Made by a program: the position numbers and the translations under genes. DNA of 64,000 bases, from positions 1 to 64,000 of the forward strand of contig SHWB01000005.1 of the NCBI GenBank assembly GCA_009691025.1. The letters run 5' to 3'. The notes under the pieces were generated by a model that was given only the letters and a program-made list of their open reading frames with translations, was not told the origin of the DNA and made no database searches. This DNA is from Alphaproteobacteria bacterium. Lineage in GTDB: Bacteria > Pseudomonadota > Alphaproteobacteria > UBA6615. Shown piece by piece: positions 51,909 to 61,842 of this stretch (the stretch's first letter is position 1; every line of letters begins with the position of its first letter).

Positions 51909-52076
51909 TTACTCCGCCGCTGCGCCGACGGGGCCGACATGGGCCTTTTTTGTCTGCCGCGAGGCGAAGAGCCAGGCCCACAGGGCGGCAATGGACTGCC
52001 GCATCAGGCGGGCCCGCTCGAGTTCGGCCTGACGGAGGATCTCCTGATCCGCGCTGGGCGAAAACTGGCGTGCCAT
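51909..52076 (-). CDS. Small hypothetical protein (55 aa)
   Basis: MARQFSPSADQEILRQAELERARLMRQSIAALWAWLFASRQTKKAHVGPVGAAAE. Confidence 0.55.
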   Translation of the reverse strand: MARQFSPSADQEILRQAELERARLMRQSIAALWAWLFASRQTKKAHVGPVGAAAE

Positions 52077-52245
52077 GATCTTGCTCCTTGATAGGACGGC
52101 GCCGGACCGGATGCCAGACGCCCTTCTGTTGCAACGCACCATTTATGTAAGTATTGCTGACATATCAAGGGCGGATATGCCCTTCTGCTTTGCGTTTCAT
52201 GCAAATCTCTCTACTGAAATATATGGATAATTCTACGCAAAGGTC

Positions 52246-52264
52246 TTTTGTGCGACGCACAAAA
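52246..52264. promoter_or_regulatory. Perfect 9-bp inverted repeat TTTTGTGCG-A-CGCACAAAA, operator candidate
   Basis: Near-perfect 19-bp palindrome in an AT-rich intergenic region upstream of the 51909-52076 gene. Confidence 0.45.
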
Positions 52265-52272
52265 CGCGGGGC

Positions 52273-53166
52273 TCAGCTTTCGCGAGCGGCCATTGGCAAG
52301 GCGTCGGCCAGCAGGCGCGCCTCCCCGGCGCACAAGGACGATCCTGCCGTTCCGACCAGCGCGTCGAGCCGCAGCAAAGCGAGGCCGCGCCTCCCCGCGG
52401 CGCTGCGCATTTCGCCGATTTCGCGCCCGTCGAGCGTCACCGGCGTTCCCGGCGCGGGCACCGGCCCGTCGATCGCCACGCCGATCAGTCGGCGCTTGAG
52501 CAGGCCGCGATAACGCGTGCGCGCCGTGACCTCCTGGCCGATATAGCAGCCCTTGGCCCAGTCGATGCCGTCGAGGAGGTCGAAATTGGCCTCCAGCAGC
52601 ACCGATTTGTCGATTTCGAGGTCGCGGCTGCCATCGGGCACGGCATTGGCGAGCCGCAAACTGTCCCAGCCGGCGTGGTCGCCGCCGGTCAGCCCCGCCG
52701 CGGCCATCGCCGTATGAAGGCCACCGCGCGGCGCCAACACCCGTGTGCCGAGGCCCTCGCAGCGCGGGTCGTTGAAGGCGATGCCGCCGGCGAACGGGCT
52801 GGCGGCGCCGCGTCCGGCGGGCAAGCCCAGTGCGGCGGCGGCTCCGTCACCCCAGGCGGCGGCGACGGCAAAGGCAGGTTCGGGCGATACCTCCACCTGG
52901 GCGCGCAGGCGATAGCGCGACAGGCGCTGGGCCAGATCGGCACAGCGGGCGGCCTCGCCGTCGAGCAGGAGGGCGCCGTCGTGCTCGACGAGGAAGAATT
53001 CGTGCAGGAACTTGCCCTGCGGCGTCAGCAGGGCGCCCCAGGCGGCACGGGCGGGCCCGACCAGCTCGACATCCTGGGTGATAACGCGTTGCAGAAAGTC
53101 GCGCGCGTCCGGCCCGGCGACGCGTACCGCGCCACGACCGTCCAGCATCGTCCAGGTGCCGACCAT
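52273..53166 (-). CDS. ygfZ: YgfZ/GcvT folate-binding Fe-S assembly protein
   Basis: VRVAGPDARDFLQRVITQDVE...GIDWAKGCYIGQEVTARTRYRGLLKRRLIGV; KGCYxGQE signature. Confidence 0.94.
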   Translation of the reverse strand: MVGTWTMLDGRGAVRVAGPDARDFLQRVITQDVELVGPARAAWGALLTPQGKFLHEFFLVEHDGALLLDGEAARCADLAQRLSRYRLRAQVEVSPEPAFAVAAAWGDGAAAALGLPAGRGAASPFAGGIAFNDPRCEGLGTRVLAPRGGLHTAMAAAGLTGGDHAGWDSLRLANAVPDGSRDLEIDKSVLLEANFDLLDGIDWAKGCYIGQEVTARTRYRGLLKRRLIGVAIDGPVPAPGTPVTLDGREIGEMRSAAGRRGLALLRLDALVGTAGSSLCAGEARLLADALPMAARES

Positions 53167-53293
53167 GGCGTCGTTCCGTCCTTCGGCGCCCGTTGCCGGC
53201 GTCCATTCCCCGAGATGGGGCGCGATGCCTCCGCCGACAACCTCCGGCGGAGGCTGGCGCCGTTACTTGGCCCATGAGTATAACGCCCCGGGC

Positions 53294-54262
53294 ATGCGCA
53301 TCCTTTTCATCGGACACACCCGCATCGGCGACGCGGTGCTGTCTTTCGGCCTCGTCGATCACCTCGCGCGCAGCGCGCCGGGGGCGCGGATCACCGTTGC
53401 CTGCGGTGCGCTGCCGGCGCCGCTGTTCGTGCGCGCGCCCGGTGTCGAGCGTGTCCTGCCGATCGTCAAGCGACCGCGCGGCCTGCACTGGCCGGCCCTC
53501 TGGCGTGCCGTCGTCGGCACGCACTGGGATCTCGTGGTGGATCTGCGCCGCTCGGCCATCCCGTACCTCGTGCGCCCGCGCCGCCGCGCCCGCCTGCCGG
53601 CGGCGGCGCTGGCCGACGAGCACCGCGTGGTGCAGATCGCCCGTACGCTGGGTCTCGGCGATGCGCCGCCCGCGCCGCGTCTGTGGACGAACGCCACCGA
53701 CGAGGCCGCAGCCGCCTGCCTTCTGCCGCCCGGTCCGCCGCTGCTAGGCATCGGCCCCACGGCCAACTGGCGCGGCAAGACCTGGCGCGCCGAACGCTTC
53801 GCCGAACTGGTGGCGCGCCTGACCGGGCCGCGCGGACCGCTGCCGGGCGGGCGCGTCGCGGTATTCGGCGCGCCGGCCGAACGCGCCGCCGCGGCGCCCG
53901 TTCTCGACGCCATCCCGGCGTCGCGTCGCGTCGATCTCGTGGGGGCGGTCGAGTTGCCGGTGGTCGCGGCGTGCTTTGCCCGCCTTGCCCTCTATGTCGG
54001 CAACGATTCGGGGCTGATGCACATGGCGGCGGCGGCGGGCGCGCCGACGCTCGGCCTGTTCGGGCCGAGCCGGACGGAGCATTACGCGCCATGGGGACCG
54101 CGCGCCGCCTGGGTCGGCACGAGCCTGGGCTATGACGATCTGGTCGGCGGGCCGGGCTACGACCATCGCGCCACCGACACGCTGATGGATTCTCTGACGG
54201 TCGACGCGGCCGAGGCGGCGACGCTGTCGCTGTGGCGCCGCATCCGGGGTGAAGCGGCATGA
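53294..54262 (+). CDS. Glycosyltransferase family 9 (heptosyltransferase-like)
   Basis: MRILFIGHTRIGDAVLSFGLVDHLARSAPGARITVACGA...LYVGNDSGLMHMAAAAGAPTLGLFGPS. Confidence 0.93.
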   Translation: MRILFIGHTRIGDAVLSFGLVDHLARSAPGARITVACGALPAPLFVRAPGVERVLPIVKRPRGLHWPALWRAVVGTHWDLVVDLRRSAIPYLVRPRRRARLPAAALADEHRVVQIARTLGLGDAPPAPRLWTNATDEAAAACLLPPGPPLLGIGPTANWRGKTWRAERFAELVARLTGPRGPLPGGRVAVFGAPAERAAAAPVLDAIPASRRVDLVGAVELPVVAACFARLALYVGNDSGLMHMAAAAGAPTLGLFGPSRTEHYAPWGPRAAWVGTSLGYDDLVGGPGYDHRATDTLMDSLTVDAAEAATLSLWRRIRGEAA

Positions 54263-55053
54263 ACGGCACGCCTCGCCTGTCAGCTCTTGTCGTCGCGCGC
54301 AACGAGGAAGCGCAACTCGCCGAGTGTCTTGCGCCCCTCGCCTTCGCCGACGAGATCGTCGTCGTGCTCGACCGTACCACCGACGGTTCGGCCGCTATCG
54401 CCCGCGCGCATGGCGCGCGCCTCGTCGATGGCGGCTGGGAACTGGAAGGTCCGCGGCGCAATGCGGGCATCGCCGCCTGCGGCGGCGGCTGGATCCTCGA
54501 GGTCGATGCCGACGAGCGTGTGAGCGACGAACTCGCGCGCGAGGTGCGCGCGACGATCGCCAACGCGCCTTACGGCTACTTCCTCGTGCCGTTCGACAAT
54601 TATGTCGGCGACCGGCTGGTGCGCTATGGCTGGTGCGGTTCGTGGGGCGTGTCGGCGGCGATTCGGCTGTTCGCAAAGGATGCGGACAACGGACCGGCCA
54701 AGGTCATGGGGACCGAACGCGTCCACACCCGTCTCACGCTGAAGGGGCGGCAGGGTCGGCTGACGTCACGCATGATCCACTACGTCGACCGCGATATTTC
54801 CGACATGCTCGCCCGCCTCGACCGCTACACCACCGCGCGCGCGCAGGATCTTCGCGACTCGGGCGACATCGGCACGCTGGGGCGCAATGTCCGCCGCATG
54901 TTCACGCGCTTCTGGGCCTGCTACGTGCGCCGGAAGGGCTATCGCGAGGGCGCGTGGGGCGTGCTGATTGCACTGATGGCGGCGCTCTATCCCATCCTGT
55001 CGTATCTCAAGGCGCGTCTCGAGCCGGGCCGTACGCCGGGCGGCGGCGCGTGA
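54259..55053 (+). CDS. Glycosyltransferase family 2
   Basis: LSALVVARNEEAQLAECLAPLAFADEIVVVLDRTTDGSAAIA...ILEVDADERVSDEL. Confidence 0.93.
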   Translation: MNGTPRLSALVVARNEEAQLAECLAPLAFADEIVVVLDRTTDGSAAIARAHGARLVDGGWELEGPRRNAGIAACGGGWILEVDADERVSDELAREVRATIANAPYGYFLVPFDNYVGDRLVRYGWCGSWGVSAAIRLFAKDADNGPAKVMGTERVHTRLTLKGRQGRLTSRMIHYVDRDISDMLARLDRYTTARAQDLRDSGDIGTLGRNVRRMFTRFWACYVRRKGYREGAWGVLIALMAALYPILSYLKARLEPGRTPGGGA

Positions 55054-56120
55054 AGCTGCTGCAGATCATGGCCGGCGCCAAAATGGGGGGCGCCGAGGCT
55101 TTCTTCGTGCGCCTTGCCGCCGCCTTTGCGCGGCGCGGCCTCGACCAGCACCTCGTCATCCGGCGCGACCCGGCGCGCGCCCGCGCCCTGCGCCGCACCG
55201 GCATCGCGCCGGTCGAACTGCCCTTCGGCAGCCGCATGGATTTCCGCACCCGCCCGGCGTTGCTGCGCGAGATCGAGCGCTACCGGCCCGACGTGGTGCT
55301 GGCCTGGATGAGCCGCGCCGCCTGGGCGACGCCGGCGGCGAAGCCGCCCGGCGCCTACACGCTCGTCGGCCGGCTCGGCGGCTACTACGATTTGCGCTAT
55401 TATCGGCATTGCGACCACCTCGTCGCCAACACAGATGACATCCGTCGCTGGATGATTGCAGCGTCGTGGCCATCCGATCGCGCCCATGTCCTGCCCAATT
55501 TCGTCGACCCGCCGGCGGCCGGGCCGGTCTCGCGCTTCGGCCTCGATACGCCGCTCGATGCCCCCCTGCTGGTCGCCGCCGGGCGGCTGCACGAGAACAA
55601 GGGCTTCGATGTGCTGCTGGACGCGCTGGCGACGCTGCCGGGCGTCTGGCTGTGGCTGGCCGGCGATGGGCTCGAGGGTGCGGCCCTGCACCGGCAGGCC
55701 GAGCGCCTCGGCATCGCCGGGCGCATCCGCTTCCTCGGCTGGCGCGACGATGTGCCGGCGCTGATGGCGGCCGGCGACGTCTATGTCTGCCCGTCGCGCC
55801 ACGAGCCGCTGGGCAATGTCGTGCTGGAGGCCTGGGCGGCCGGCCGGCCGGTGGTGGCCGCCGACGTCGCCGGGCCGGGCCGGCTGATCGAGGACGGGCG
55901 CACCGGGCTGCTGGTGCCGGCCGGGGATGCCGCGGCGCTGGCCGCCGCCATCGCCGACCTGCTGATGGACCGGCCGCGCGCCGCCGTCCTCGCCGCCGCC
56001 GGCAAGGCCGCCTGGGAACGCGACTACACCGAGGCCGTCGTCGTCGATCGCTGGCTGGCGTTCCTGGCCGCACTGGCGCGGCAGGGGGCATCGCTGGACG
56101 GCGCGAGGGCGAGCGGTTAA
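55050..56120 (+). CDS. Glycosyltransferase family 4
   Basis: MKLLQIMAGAKMGGAEAFFVRLAAAFARRGLDQHLVIRRD...LLVAAGRLHENKGFDVLLDALATLPGVWLWLAGDG; GTG start. Confidence 0.93.
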   Translation: MKLLQIMAGAKMGGAEAFFVRLAAAFARRGLDQHLVIRRDPARARALRRTGIAPVELPFGSRMDFRTRPALLREIERYRPDVVLAWMSRAAWATPAAKPPGAYTLVGRLGGYYDLRYYRHCDHLVANTDDIRRWMIAASWPSDRAHVLPNFVDPPAAGPVSRFGLDTPLDAPLLVAAGRLHENKGFDVLLDALATLPGVWLWLAGDGLEGAALHRQAERLGIAGRIRFLGWRDDVPALMAAGDVYVCPSRHEPLGNVVLEAWAAGRPVVAADVAGPGRLIEDGRTGLLVPAGDAAALAAAIADLLMDRPRAAVLAAAGKAAWERDYTEAVVVDRWLAFLAALARQGASLDGARASG

Positions 56121-56168
56121 GGCTCAACTTACCGATCTGTCGTCCCGGCCAAGCGGCGCAGCCGCGCG

Positions 56169-56233
56169 AGCCGGGACCCATGAACACGGTCAGCGCCCGA
56201 GCTGGCACCGCCGGTGTTCATGGGCCCCGGCTC
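56169..56233. repeat. Intergenic inverted repeat (hairpin) between GT4 and asnB-like genes
   Basis: gagccgggacccatgaacacggt ... ccggtgttcatgggccccggctc, about 22-bp arms with two mismatches. Confidence 0.75.
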
Positions 56234-56293
56234 TGCTCCCTTCGGACTCCGGCCGGTGCGACAATGTGTAGTGCAAGGGGCGGACGACACTGA

Positions 56294-58078
56294 ATGTGCG
56301 GCATAGCCGGGATCATGACGCGCGACGGCGCTGCGCCCGACCCGACCCAGCTCGACCGGCTGGCCGCCGCCATCGGACATCGCGGGCCGGACGGCGAGGG
56401 GCGCATGGTCGCGCGCGATGTTGGGCTGGTGCAGCGACGCCTCGCCATCATCGACCTCGCCGGCGGCGACCAGCCGCTGTTCGAGCCGGGCGGCGCGGCC
56501 CTCGTCGCCAATGGCGAGATCTACAACTACATCGAGCTGCTCGCCGGGATGACGGACGTACGTTTCGCCACGCAATCAGACTGCGAGCCGCCGCTGCATC
56601 TCTACCGCCGGCACGGCGTGGATTTCACCGCTAAGCTGCGCGGCATGTACGCCATCGCCATCTTCGACCCGCTCGAGGACCAGCTCGTTCTCGCCCGTGA
56701 CCCCTTCGGTATCAAGCCTCTGTACTATGTGCAGACCGACCGGCTGTTCGCCTTCGCCTCCGAGCCTCAGGCTCTGTTCGCCGCCGGCATCCTCGCGCCG
56801 CGAATCGATGCGCGCGCGCGTGCCGAGCTGCTGCAATTGCAGTACACGACCGGCGCGGCGACGATCTTCGAAGGGGTCTCGCGCGTCCAGCCTGGCGAGA
56901 CCCTGGTGGTCCGCGCCGGACGCGTGATTTCTCGCGCGCGGCGCCGGGCGCTGCCGGCGGACGCGCCGGAGTCGTGGTCCGACAGCGAGGCCATCGCGCG
57001 CGTCGACGCGGCGCTGACCGACAGCGTCATGGTGCATCAGCGTTCGGATGTGCCCTACGGCATGTTCCTGTCGGGCGGCGTCGACAGTGCCGCCGTGCTG
57101 TCCGTAATGGCGCCCCTCAACGAGCTGCCGGTGCACGCCTTCACCATGGGCTTCGCCGAGCCCGGCGCCGCCGACGAGCGGTCGCGGGCGCGCGAGATCG
57201 CCAGCGCTCTCGGCGCCGAGATGGAGGCGCTGGAATTCTCGTCCGAGGATTTCTGGCGCGTGCTGCCGCAGGTCGCCGCCGCTGCCGACGACCCGGCCGC
57301 CGACTACGCCATGCTGCCGAGCTGGGTGCTGGCCGGCGCGGCGCGGCGGGCCGGGCTGAAGGTGATCCTCACCGGCGAGGGCGGCGACGAGCTGTTCGCC
57401 GGCTATGGTCGCTACCGATATCTCGCCGGCGTGCGGCCGTGGTGGCGCGGCGGGCGTATGATGCGCGCGCGCGGCACCTTCGACGGCCTCTCGGTGCTGG
57501 CGGGGGATGTCGCCGGCTGGCGCGACGGCGTGGCGGCGGCGGAGACGACGGCGCGCCTGCCTGGCCGCAGCCGCCTGCAGGTGGCGCAGGCGGCCGATTG
57601 TGCCGACTGGCTGCCCAACGACATCCTGCTCAAGCTCGACCGCTGCCTGATGGCGCATGGCGTCGAGGGCCGCACGCCCTTCCTCGACCCCGTCGTCGCC
57701 GATGTCGCCTTTCGCCTCGCCGACCGGCAGAAGGTGCGCGACGGTACCGGCAAGTGGCTGCTGCGCAAATGGCTCGACGGCCGCCTGCCGCAGGCGCAGG
57801 CCTTCGCTAGGAAGCGCGGCTTCACGGTGCCGGTCGGCGCCTGGATCGCGCGGCGCGGCGCCGAGCTGGGGCCGTTGATCTCCCGTCACCCCGCCGTCGC
57901 GGAGATTGCCGACCGCAAGGCCGTCGAGGCGCTGTTCGTCGCCGCCGGCGGCAAGCGCGCGGGCTTCGCCGCCTGGACGCTGCTGTTCTGGACCCTGTGG
58001 TACGACCGCCATGTGCTCGGCCGCGTCGCTGCCGGCGACACGTTCGAGGTGCTGCGCGAGGCGAAGGAGGCCGCGTGA
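56294..58078 (+). CDS. asnB: Asparagine synthase (glutamine-hydrolysing)
   Basis: MCGIAGIMTRDG... with class II GATase Cys, MFLSGGVDSAAVLSVMA PP-loop, GEGGDELFAGYGRYRYL. Confidence 0.95.
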   Translation: MCGIAGIMTRDGAAPDPTQLDRLAAAIGHRGPDGEGRMVARDVGLVQRRLAIIDLAGGDQPLFEPGGAALVANGEIYNYIELLAGMTDVRFATQSDCEPPLHLYRRHGVDFTAKLRGMYAIAIFDPLEDQLVLARDPFGIKPLYYVQTDRLFAFASEPQALFAAGILAPRIDARARAELLQLQYTTGAATIFEGVSRVQPGETLVVRAGRVISRARRRALPADAPESWSDSEAIARVDAALTDSVMVHQRSDVPYGMFLSGGVDSAAVLSVMAPLNELPVHAFTMGFAEPGAADERSRAREIASALGAEMEALEFSSEDFWRVLPQVAAAADDPAADYAMLPSWVLAGAARRAGLKVILTGEGGDELFAGYGRYRYLAGVRPWWRGGRMMRARGTFDGLSVLAGDVAGWRDGVAAAETTARLPGRSRLQVAQAADCADWLPNDILLKLDRCLMAHGVEGRTPFLDPVVADVAFRLADRQKVRDGTGKWLLRKWLDGRLPQAQAFARKRGFTVPVGAWIARRGAELGPLISRHPAVAEIADRKAVEALFVAAGGKRAGFAAWTLLFWTLWYDRHVLGRVAAGDTFEVLREAKEAA

Positions 58079-59112
58079 CCGACCGCATCACCATCCGCCG
58101 GCCCGACGACTGGCACGTCCATCTGCGCGACGGCGCCATGCTCGCCGCCGTGCTGCCGGCGACGGCGGCGCAGTTCGCCCGTGCCATCGTCATGCCCAAC
58201 CTCGTGCCGCCTGTGCGCAGCGCCGCCGATGCGCGCTCCTACCGCGACCGCATCCTCGCGGCGCTGCCGCAGGGGGCTGACTTCACGCCGCTGATGGTCT
58301 GCTACCTGACCGACGAGACCGACGCGTCCGACCTCGCCGCCGGCATCGCCGATGGCAGCTTCGTCGCGGCCAAGCTATACCCGTCCGGTGCCACCACCAA
58401 CTCGCATGCCGGCGTCACCGATGTGCGGCGCATCGACGGCGCGCTGGCGGTGCTGGCGAAGACGGGCGCGCCGCTGCTGGTGCATGGCGAGGTCACTGAC
58501 CACGCAATCGACGTGTTCGACCGCGAGGCGGTGTTCCTCGACCGCGTGCTGGCGCCGCTGCTGGCGCGCCATCACGGGCTGCGCGTGGTGATGGAGCATG
58601 CGACGACGCGCGAGGCGGTGGCCTTCGTGCGCGCGCACGCGCCGCGCGTCGCCGCCACCATCACCGCGCACCACCTCATCATCAACCGCAATGCGCTGTT
58701 CCAGGGCGGGCTGCGACCGCACCATTACTGCCTGCCGGTGGCCAAGCGCGAGGTGCATCGACTGGCCCTGCGCGAGGCGGCGATCTCGGGCGAGGCCGCC
58801 TTCTTCCTCGGCACCGACTCCGCGCCGCATCCGGTGAGCGACAAGGAGATGGATTGCGGCTGCGCCGGCATCTTCACTGCCCTGGCTGCGATGGAGCTTT
58901 ACACCGAGGTCTTCGCCGAAGAGGGCCGGCTGGACCGGCTGGAGTCCTTCGCCTCGCTCAACGGCCCCGCCTTCTACCGCCTGCCGCCGAACGAGGCGCG
59001 GGTGACGCTGGAACGGCGCCAGTGGACGTTGCCGAAGCTGCACAAGGTCGCCGGAGGATCCGGCGTCGTGCCGTTCCGGGCGGGGGACGAGGTGGGGTGG
59101 GCGCTGGCCTAA
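58075..59112 (+). CDS. pyrC: Dihydroorotase
   Basis: ITIRRPDDWHVHLRDGAMLAAVLPATAAQFARAIVMPNLVPPV...AAKLYPSGATTNSHAGVTD...FFLGTDSAPH; GTG start. Confidence 0.97.
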   Translation: MTDRITIRRPDDWHVHLRDGAMLAAVLPATAAQFARAIVMPNLVPPVRSAADARSYRDRILAALPQGADFTPLMVCYLTDETDASDLAAGIADGSFVAAKLYPSGATTNSHAGVTDVRRIDGALAVLAKTGAPLLVHGEVTDHAIDVFDREAVFLDRVLAPLLARHHGLRVVMEHATTREAVAFVRAHAPRVAATITAHHLIINRNALFQGGLRPHHYCLPVAKREVHRLALREAAISGEAAFFLGTDSAPHPVSDKEMDCGCAGIFTALAAMELYTEVFAEEGRLDRLESFASLNGPAFYRLPPNEARVTLERRQWTLPKLHKVAGGSGVVPFRAGDEVGWALA

Positions 59113-59140
59113 ATCGCCTGAATCTCCTTCCCCGTGAAAC

Positions 59141-59240
59141 GGGGGAGGGTAGGGTGAGGGTATTACCGCCACGCTGGTAGGCAGGCCGAGCGTGTCTGCT
59201 TCACCCTCACCCTGCCCTCCCCAGCGTCGCGGGGGAGGGT
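59141..59240. repeat. Intergenic inverted repeat with a third partial arm
   Basis: ggggagggtagggtgaggg ... ccctcaccctgccctcccc (one mismatch), then gcgggggagggt. Confidence 0.75.
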
Positions 59241-59261
59241 TCAGCCGTTCCGCCCGGTCAG

Positions 59262-60299
59262 TCAGCGGGCGGCGACAATCCGGTTCGTCGATAGGTAGTC
59301 GAACAAACAGCGCGCCACCTCGCGGTGCGCCAGTGCGCTGAAATGGCTGTCGTCCGGCCGCACCCACAGGACCGACGTATCGTCGGCCTACCCGCGCAGG
59401 CAGTCGTCGAGCAGCAGCCGGTGACCGATACCGGCGACGCGTGCGCCGGCGGCGACCGCCTCGCTGATCTCCCGGTAAGGATCGTCGGCCGGGTTGCGGG
59501 TGATGCGCGTCGTGCAGTAATGGATGCCGAGCACAAGGGCAGACCCCTTCGCCAGGGTCAGTGTGGCGATGTCGCGGAAGGCGGCCGACGCCTCCCGCCA
59601 TCCCGGCGCATCCGGCCGGTACACGGCACGGTGGCTGCGCAGGCCGGCCTCGAACTCGTCGAGCGCCGGCCCCTCGGCATTAGCGCTGTCGCGCCGCAGG
59701 ATGAAATAGTAGCGGTATGCCAGGTGGTAGAGATGAAAGCGGCGCAAGAAATCCTTCAGCGCCCGCAGCACCGGGCGCCGGTTCAGGGCCCCGGACAGTT
59801 CGTCCTGGTCCATGACGACGGGGTCGTTGGCAACCGTGTACTGCAGGATTACGACGTCGAGATTGTAGGTGTCGATGACGTCGCGCATCTGCAGGTACTC
59901 CATGCGCGTGTTGTAGCTGGGCACGCCGAAATTGAAGACTTGCGCCTCGATCCCGGCATAGCGCCGGAGTTGCTTCTCGAGCAACTGGGTGAAGGTTTCC
60001 TCCGGCGCGACGACGGGCCCTAAGGTCATGGAATCGCCGAAGACGCCGATGCGGACGCAGTTGGCGCGCAGGCAGACCTACCGCTCGGCGTCGCGCAGGC
60101 CCCGGCTGTCGATGCGCACCGGGGCGTCGTAGGAGCCGCTCTCGTGGCCAGGGCGCAGCTCGTAGCGGCGCTAGGGATGGATCCGCGCCAGGTCGGGGGC
60201 TAAGGCGGCCGGCAGCTGCGACAGGATCGCCTCGCAGGCCGCCAGAGCCACGACGAGGCTGACGTTCACCATGAGACCGTTGACGATCCATTTTCGCAT
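59262..60299 (-). pseudogene. SGNH-hydrolase-like secreted/membrane protein with three in-frame TAG
   Basis: MRKWIVNGLMVNVSLVVALAACEAILSQLPAALAPDLARIHP*RRYELRPGHESGSYDAPVRIDSRGLRDAER*VCLRANCVRIGVFGDSMTLGPVVAPEETFTQLLEKQL...DDCLRG*ADDTSVLWVRPDDSHFSALAHREVARCLFDYL; one frame, 346 codons. Confidence 0.78.
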
Positions 60300-60442
60300 C
60301 CGCCGCTCCATTCCGCAGCGGGCCATCCCGGCCCGGAGCCCGCCGCCGGCCCGATCACGGAGCGAGCACAGGTGCCGCGCCAGCCTGACAAGCAACACGG
60401 CACGGCCTAAAATTATTCCTTCACATTCATCGGGAGACCGTC

Positions 60443-61606
60443 ATGAGCGCCTGCATCGTCGGCTGGCACCACCTGAAATTCGGCAAGCACGAAGGCCGCG
60501 ACATCGAGGATCTGATCGTAGAGTCCTCGGTCGGCGCCATGGCCGATGCCGGCATCGAGCCACGCGATGTCGACGCCATCTATCTCGGCACCTTCGGCGG
60601 CGCTCTGGTGCGCCAGGCCTTCCCGGCCTCGCTCGTGCTGCAGGCGCATCCCGATCTGCGCTTCAAGCCGGCGACCCATGTCGAGAATGCCTGCGCCACC
60701 GGCTCGGCGGCGGTCTACCAGGGCCTCGACCGCATCGCTGCGAAGAAGGCGCGTTTCGTGCTCTGCGTTGGCATGGAGAAGATGACCGAGGTCACCGGCG
60801 AGGTACTCGGCGGCATCCTCGCCCAGGGCGCCTATCTGCGCGAGGAGCACGTCACCTCCTTCGCCGCCGTCTTCGGCCAGATCACCGAGCGCTATTTCCA
60901 GCGCTACGGCGACCAGTCCGACGCGCTGGCGATGATCGCGGCCAAGAACCACAAGAACGGCTGCGACAACCCGTGGGCGCAGATGCAGAAGGATCTCGGC
61001 TACGAGTTCTGCCGCAACGTGTCGGAGAAGAACCCGATGGTCGCCGGCCCGCTCAAGCGCACCGACTGCTCGCTGGTGTCGGACGGCGCCGCCGCCCTCG
61101 TGCTCGCCGACCTCGACACGGCATTGTCGATGAAGAAGGCGGTCTATTTCCGCGCCGCCCAGCATGTGCAGGACTTCCTGCCGATGTCGAAGAAGGACAT
61201 GGTCGATTTCGAGGCGCCAACGGAAGCGTTCCGGCGGGCCTATGCGCAGGCCCGCGTGTCGGTCGACGATATCTCCTTCGCCGAGGTGCATGACTGCTTC
61301 ACCACGGCCGAGCTGCTGTCCTACGAGGCGCTGGGCCTGACGCCGAAGGGCGAGGGCGCGCGAGCCATCACCGAGGGCTGGACGCAGAAGGACGGCAAGC
61401 TGCCGGTCAACCGCTCGGGCGGCCTCAAATCTAAGGGCCACCCGCTCGGCGCCACCGGCGTGTCGATGCACATCCTGTCCTCCATGCAGCTCACCGGCAC
61501 CGCCGGCAAGATGCAGCTGCCCAACCCGAAGCTGGGCGCCATCTTCAACATGGGCGGCACCGCGGCGGCCAACTACGTCTCGATCCTCGAGCCGCTGCGC
61601 GGGTAG
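60443..61606 (+). CDS. Thiolase family protein (SCP-x-type acetyl-CoA acetyltransferase)
   Basis: MSACIVGWHHLKFGKHEGRDIEDLIVESSVGAMADAGIEPRDVDAIYLGTFGGALVRQAFPASLVLQAHPDL...HVENACATGSAAVYQG. Confidence 0.95.
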   Translation: MSACIVGWHHLKFGKHEGRDIEDLIVESSVGAMADAGIEPRDVDAIYLGTFGGALVRQAFPASLVLQAHPDLRFKPATHVENACATGSAAVYQGLDRIAAKKARFVLCVGMEKMTEVTGEVLGGILAQGAYLREEHVTSFAAVFGQITERYFQRYGDQSDALAMIAAKNHKNGCDNPWAQMQKDLGYEFCRNVSEKNPMVAGPLKRTDCSLVSDGAAALVLADLDTALSMKKAVYFRAAQHVQDFLPMSKKDMVDFEAPTEAFRRAYAQARVSVDDISFAEVHDCFTTAELLSYEALGLTPKGEGARAITEGWTQKDGKLPVNRSGGLKSKGHPLGATGVSMHILSSMQLTGTAGKMQLPNPKLGAIFNMGGTAAANYVSILEPLRG

Positions 61607-61656
61607 GGGCCCGCGACGGCCTCGTCCTTCGTCCCTCGACAGGCTCTGGATAAGGA

Positions 61657-61703
61657 GGCTCAGGATGAGGGCATGATCGTTACAAGCCGCCTCACCCTGA
61701 GCC
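61657..61703. repeat. Intergenic inverted repeat
   Basis: ggctcaggatgagg ... cctcaccctgagcc (one mismatch), flanked by cctcgacagg / cccgtcgaa. Confidence 0.75.
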
Positions 61704-61842
61704 CGTCGAAAGCCGAGGCGGCCAGGCGCGGAGAGGGCGGCTTTGGCCGGCTGACAGCGCCGTCTGGACGACCTATATTGCGCTGCACACCAATCGCAGA
61801 GGGGGCGCCGGCATTGCCGCGCCGCCGGACAAGGAGATCGTC

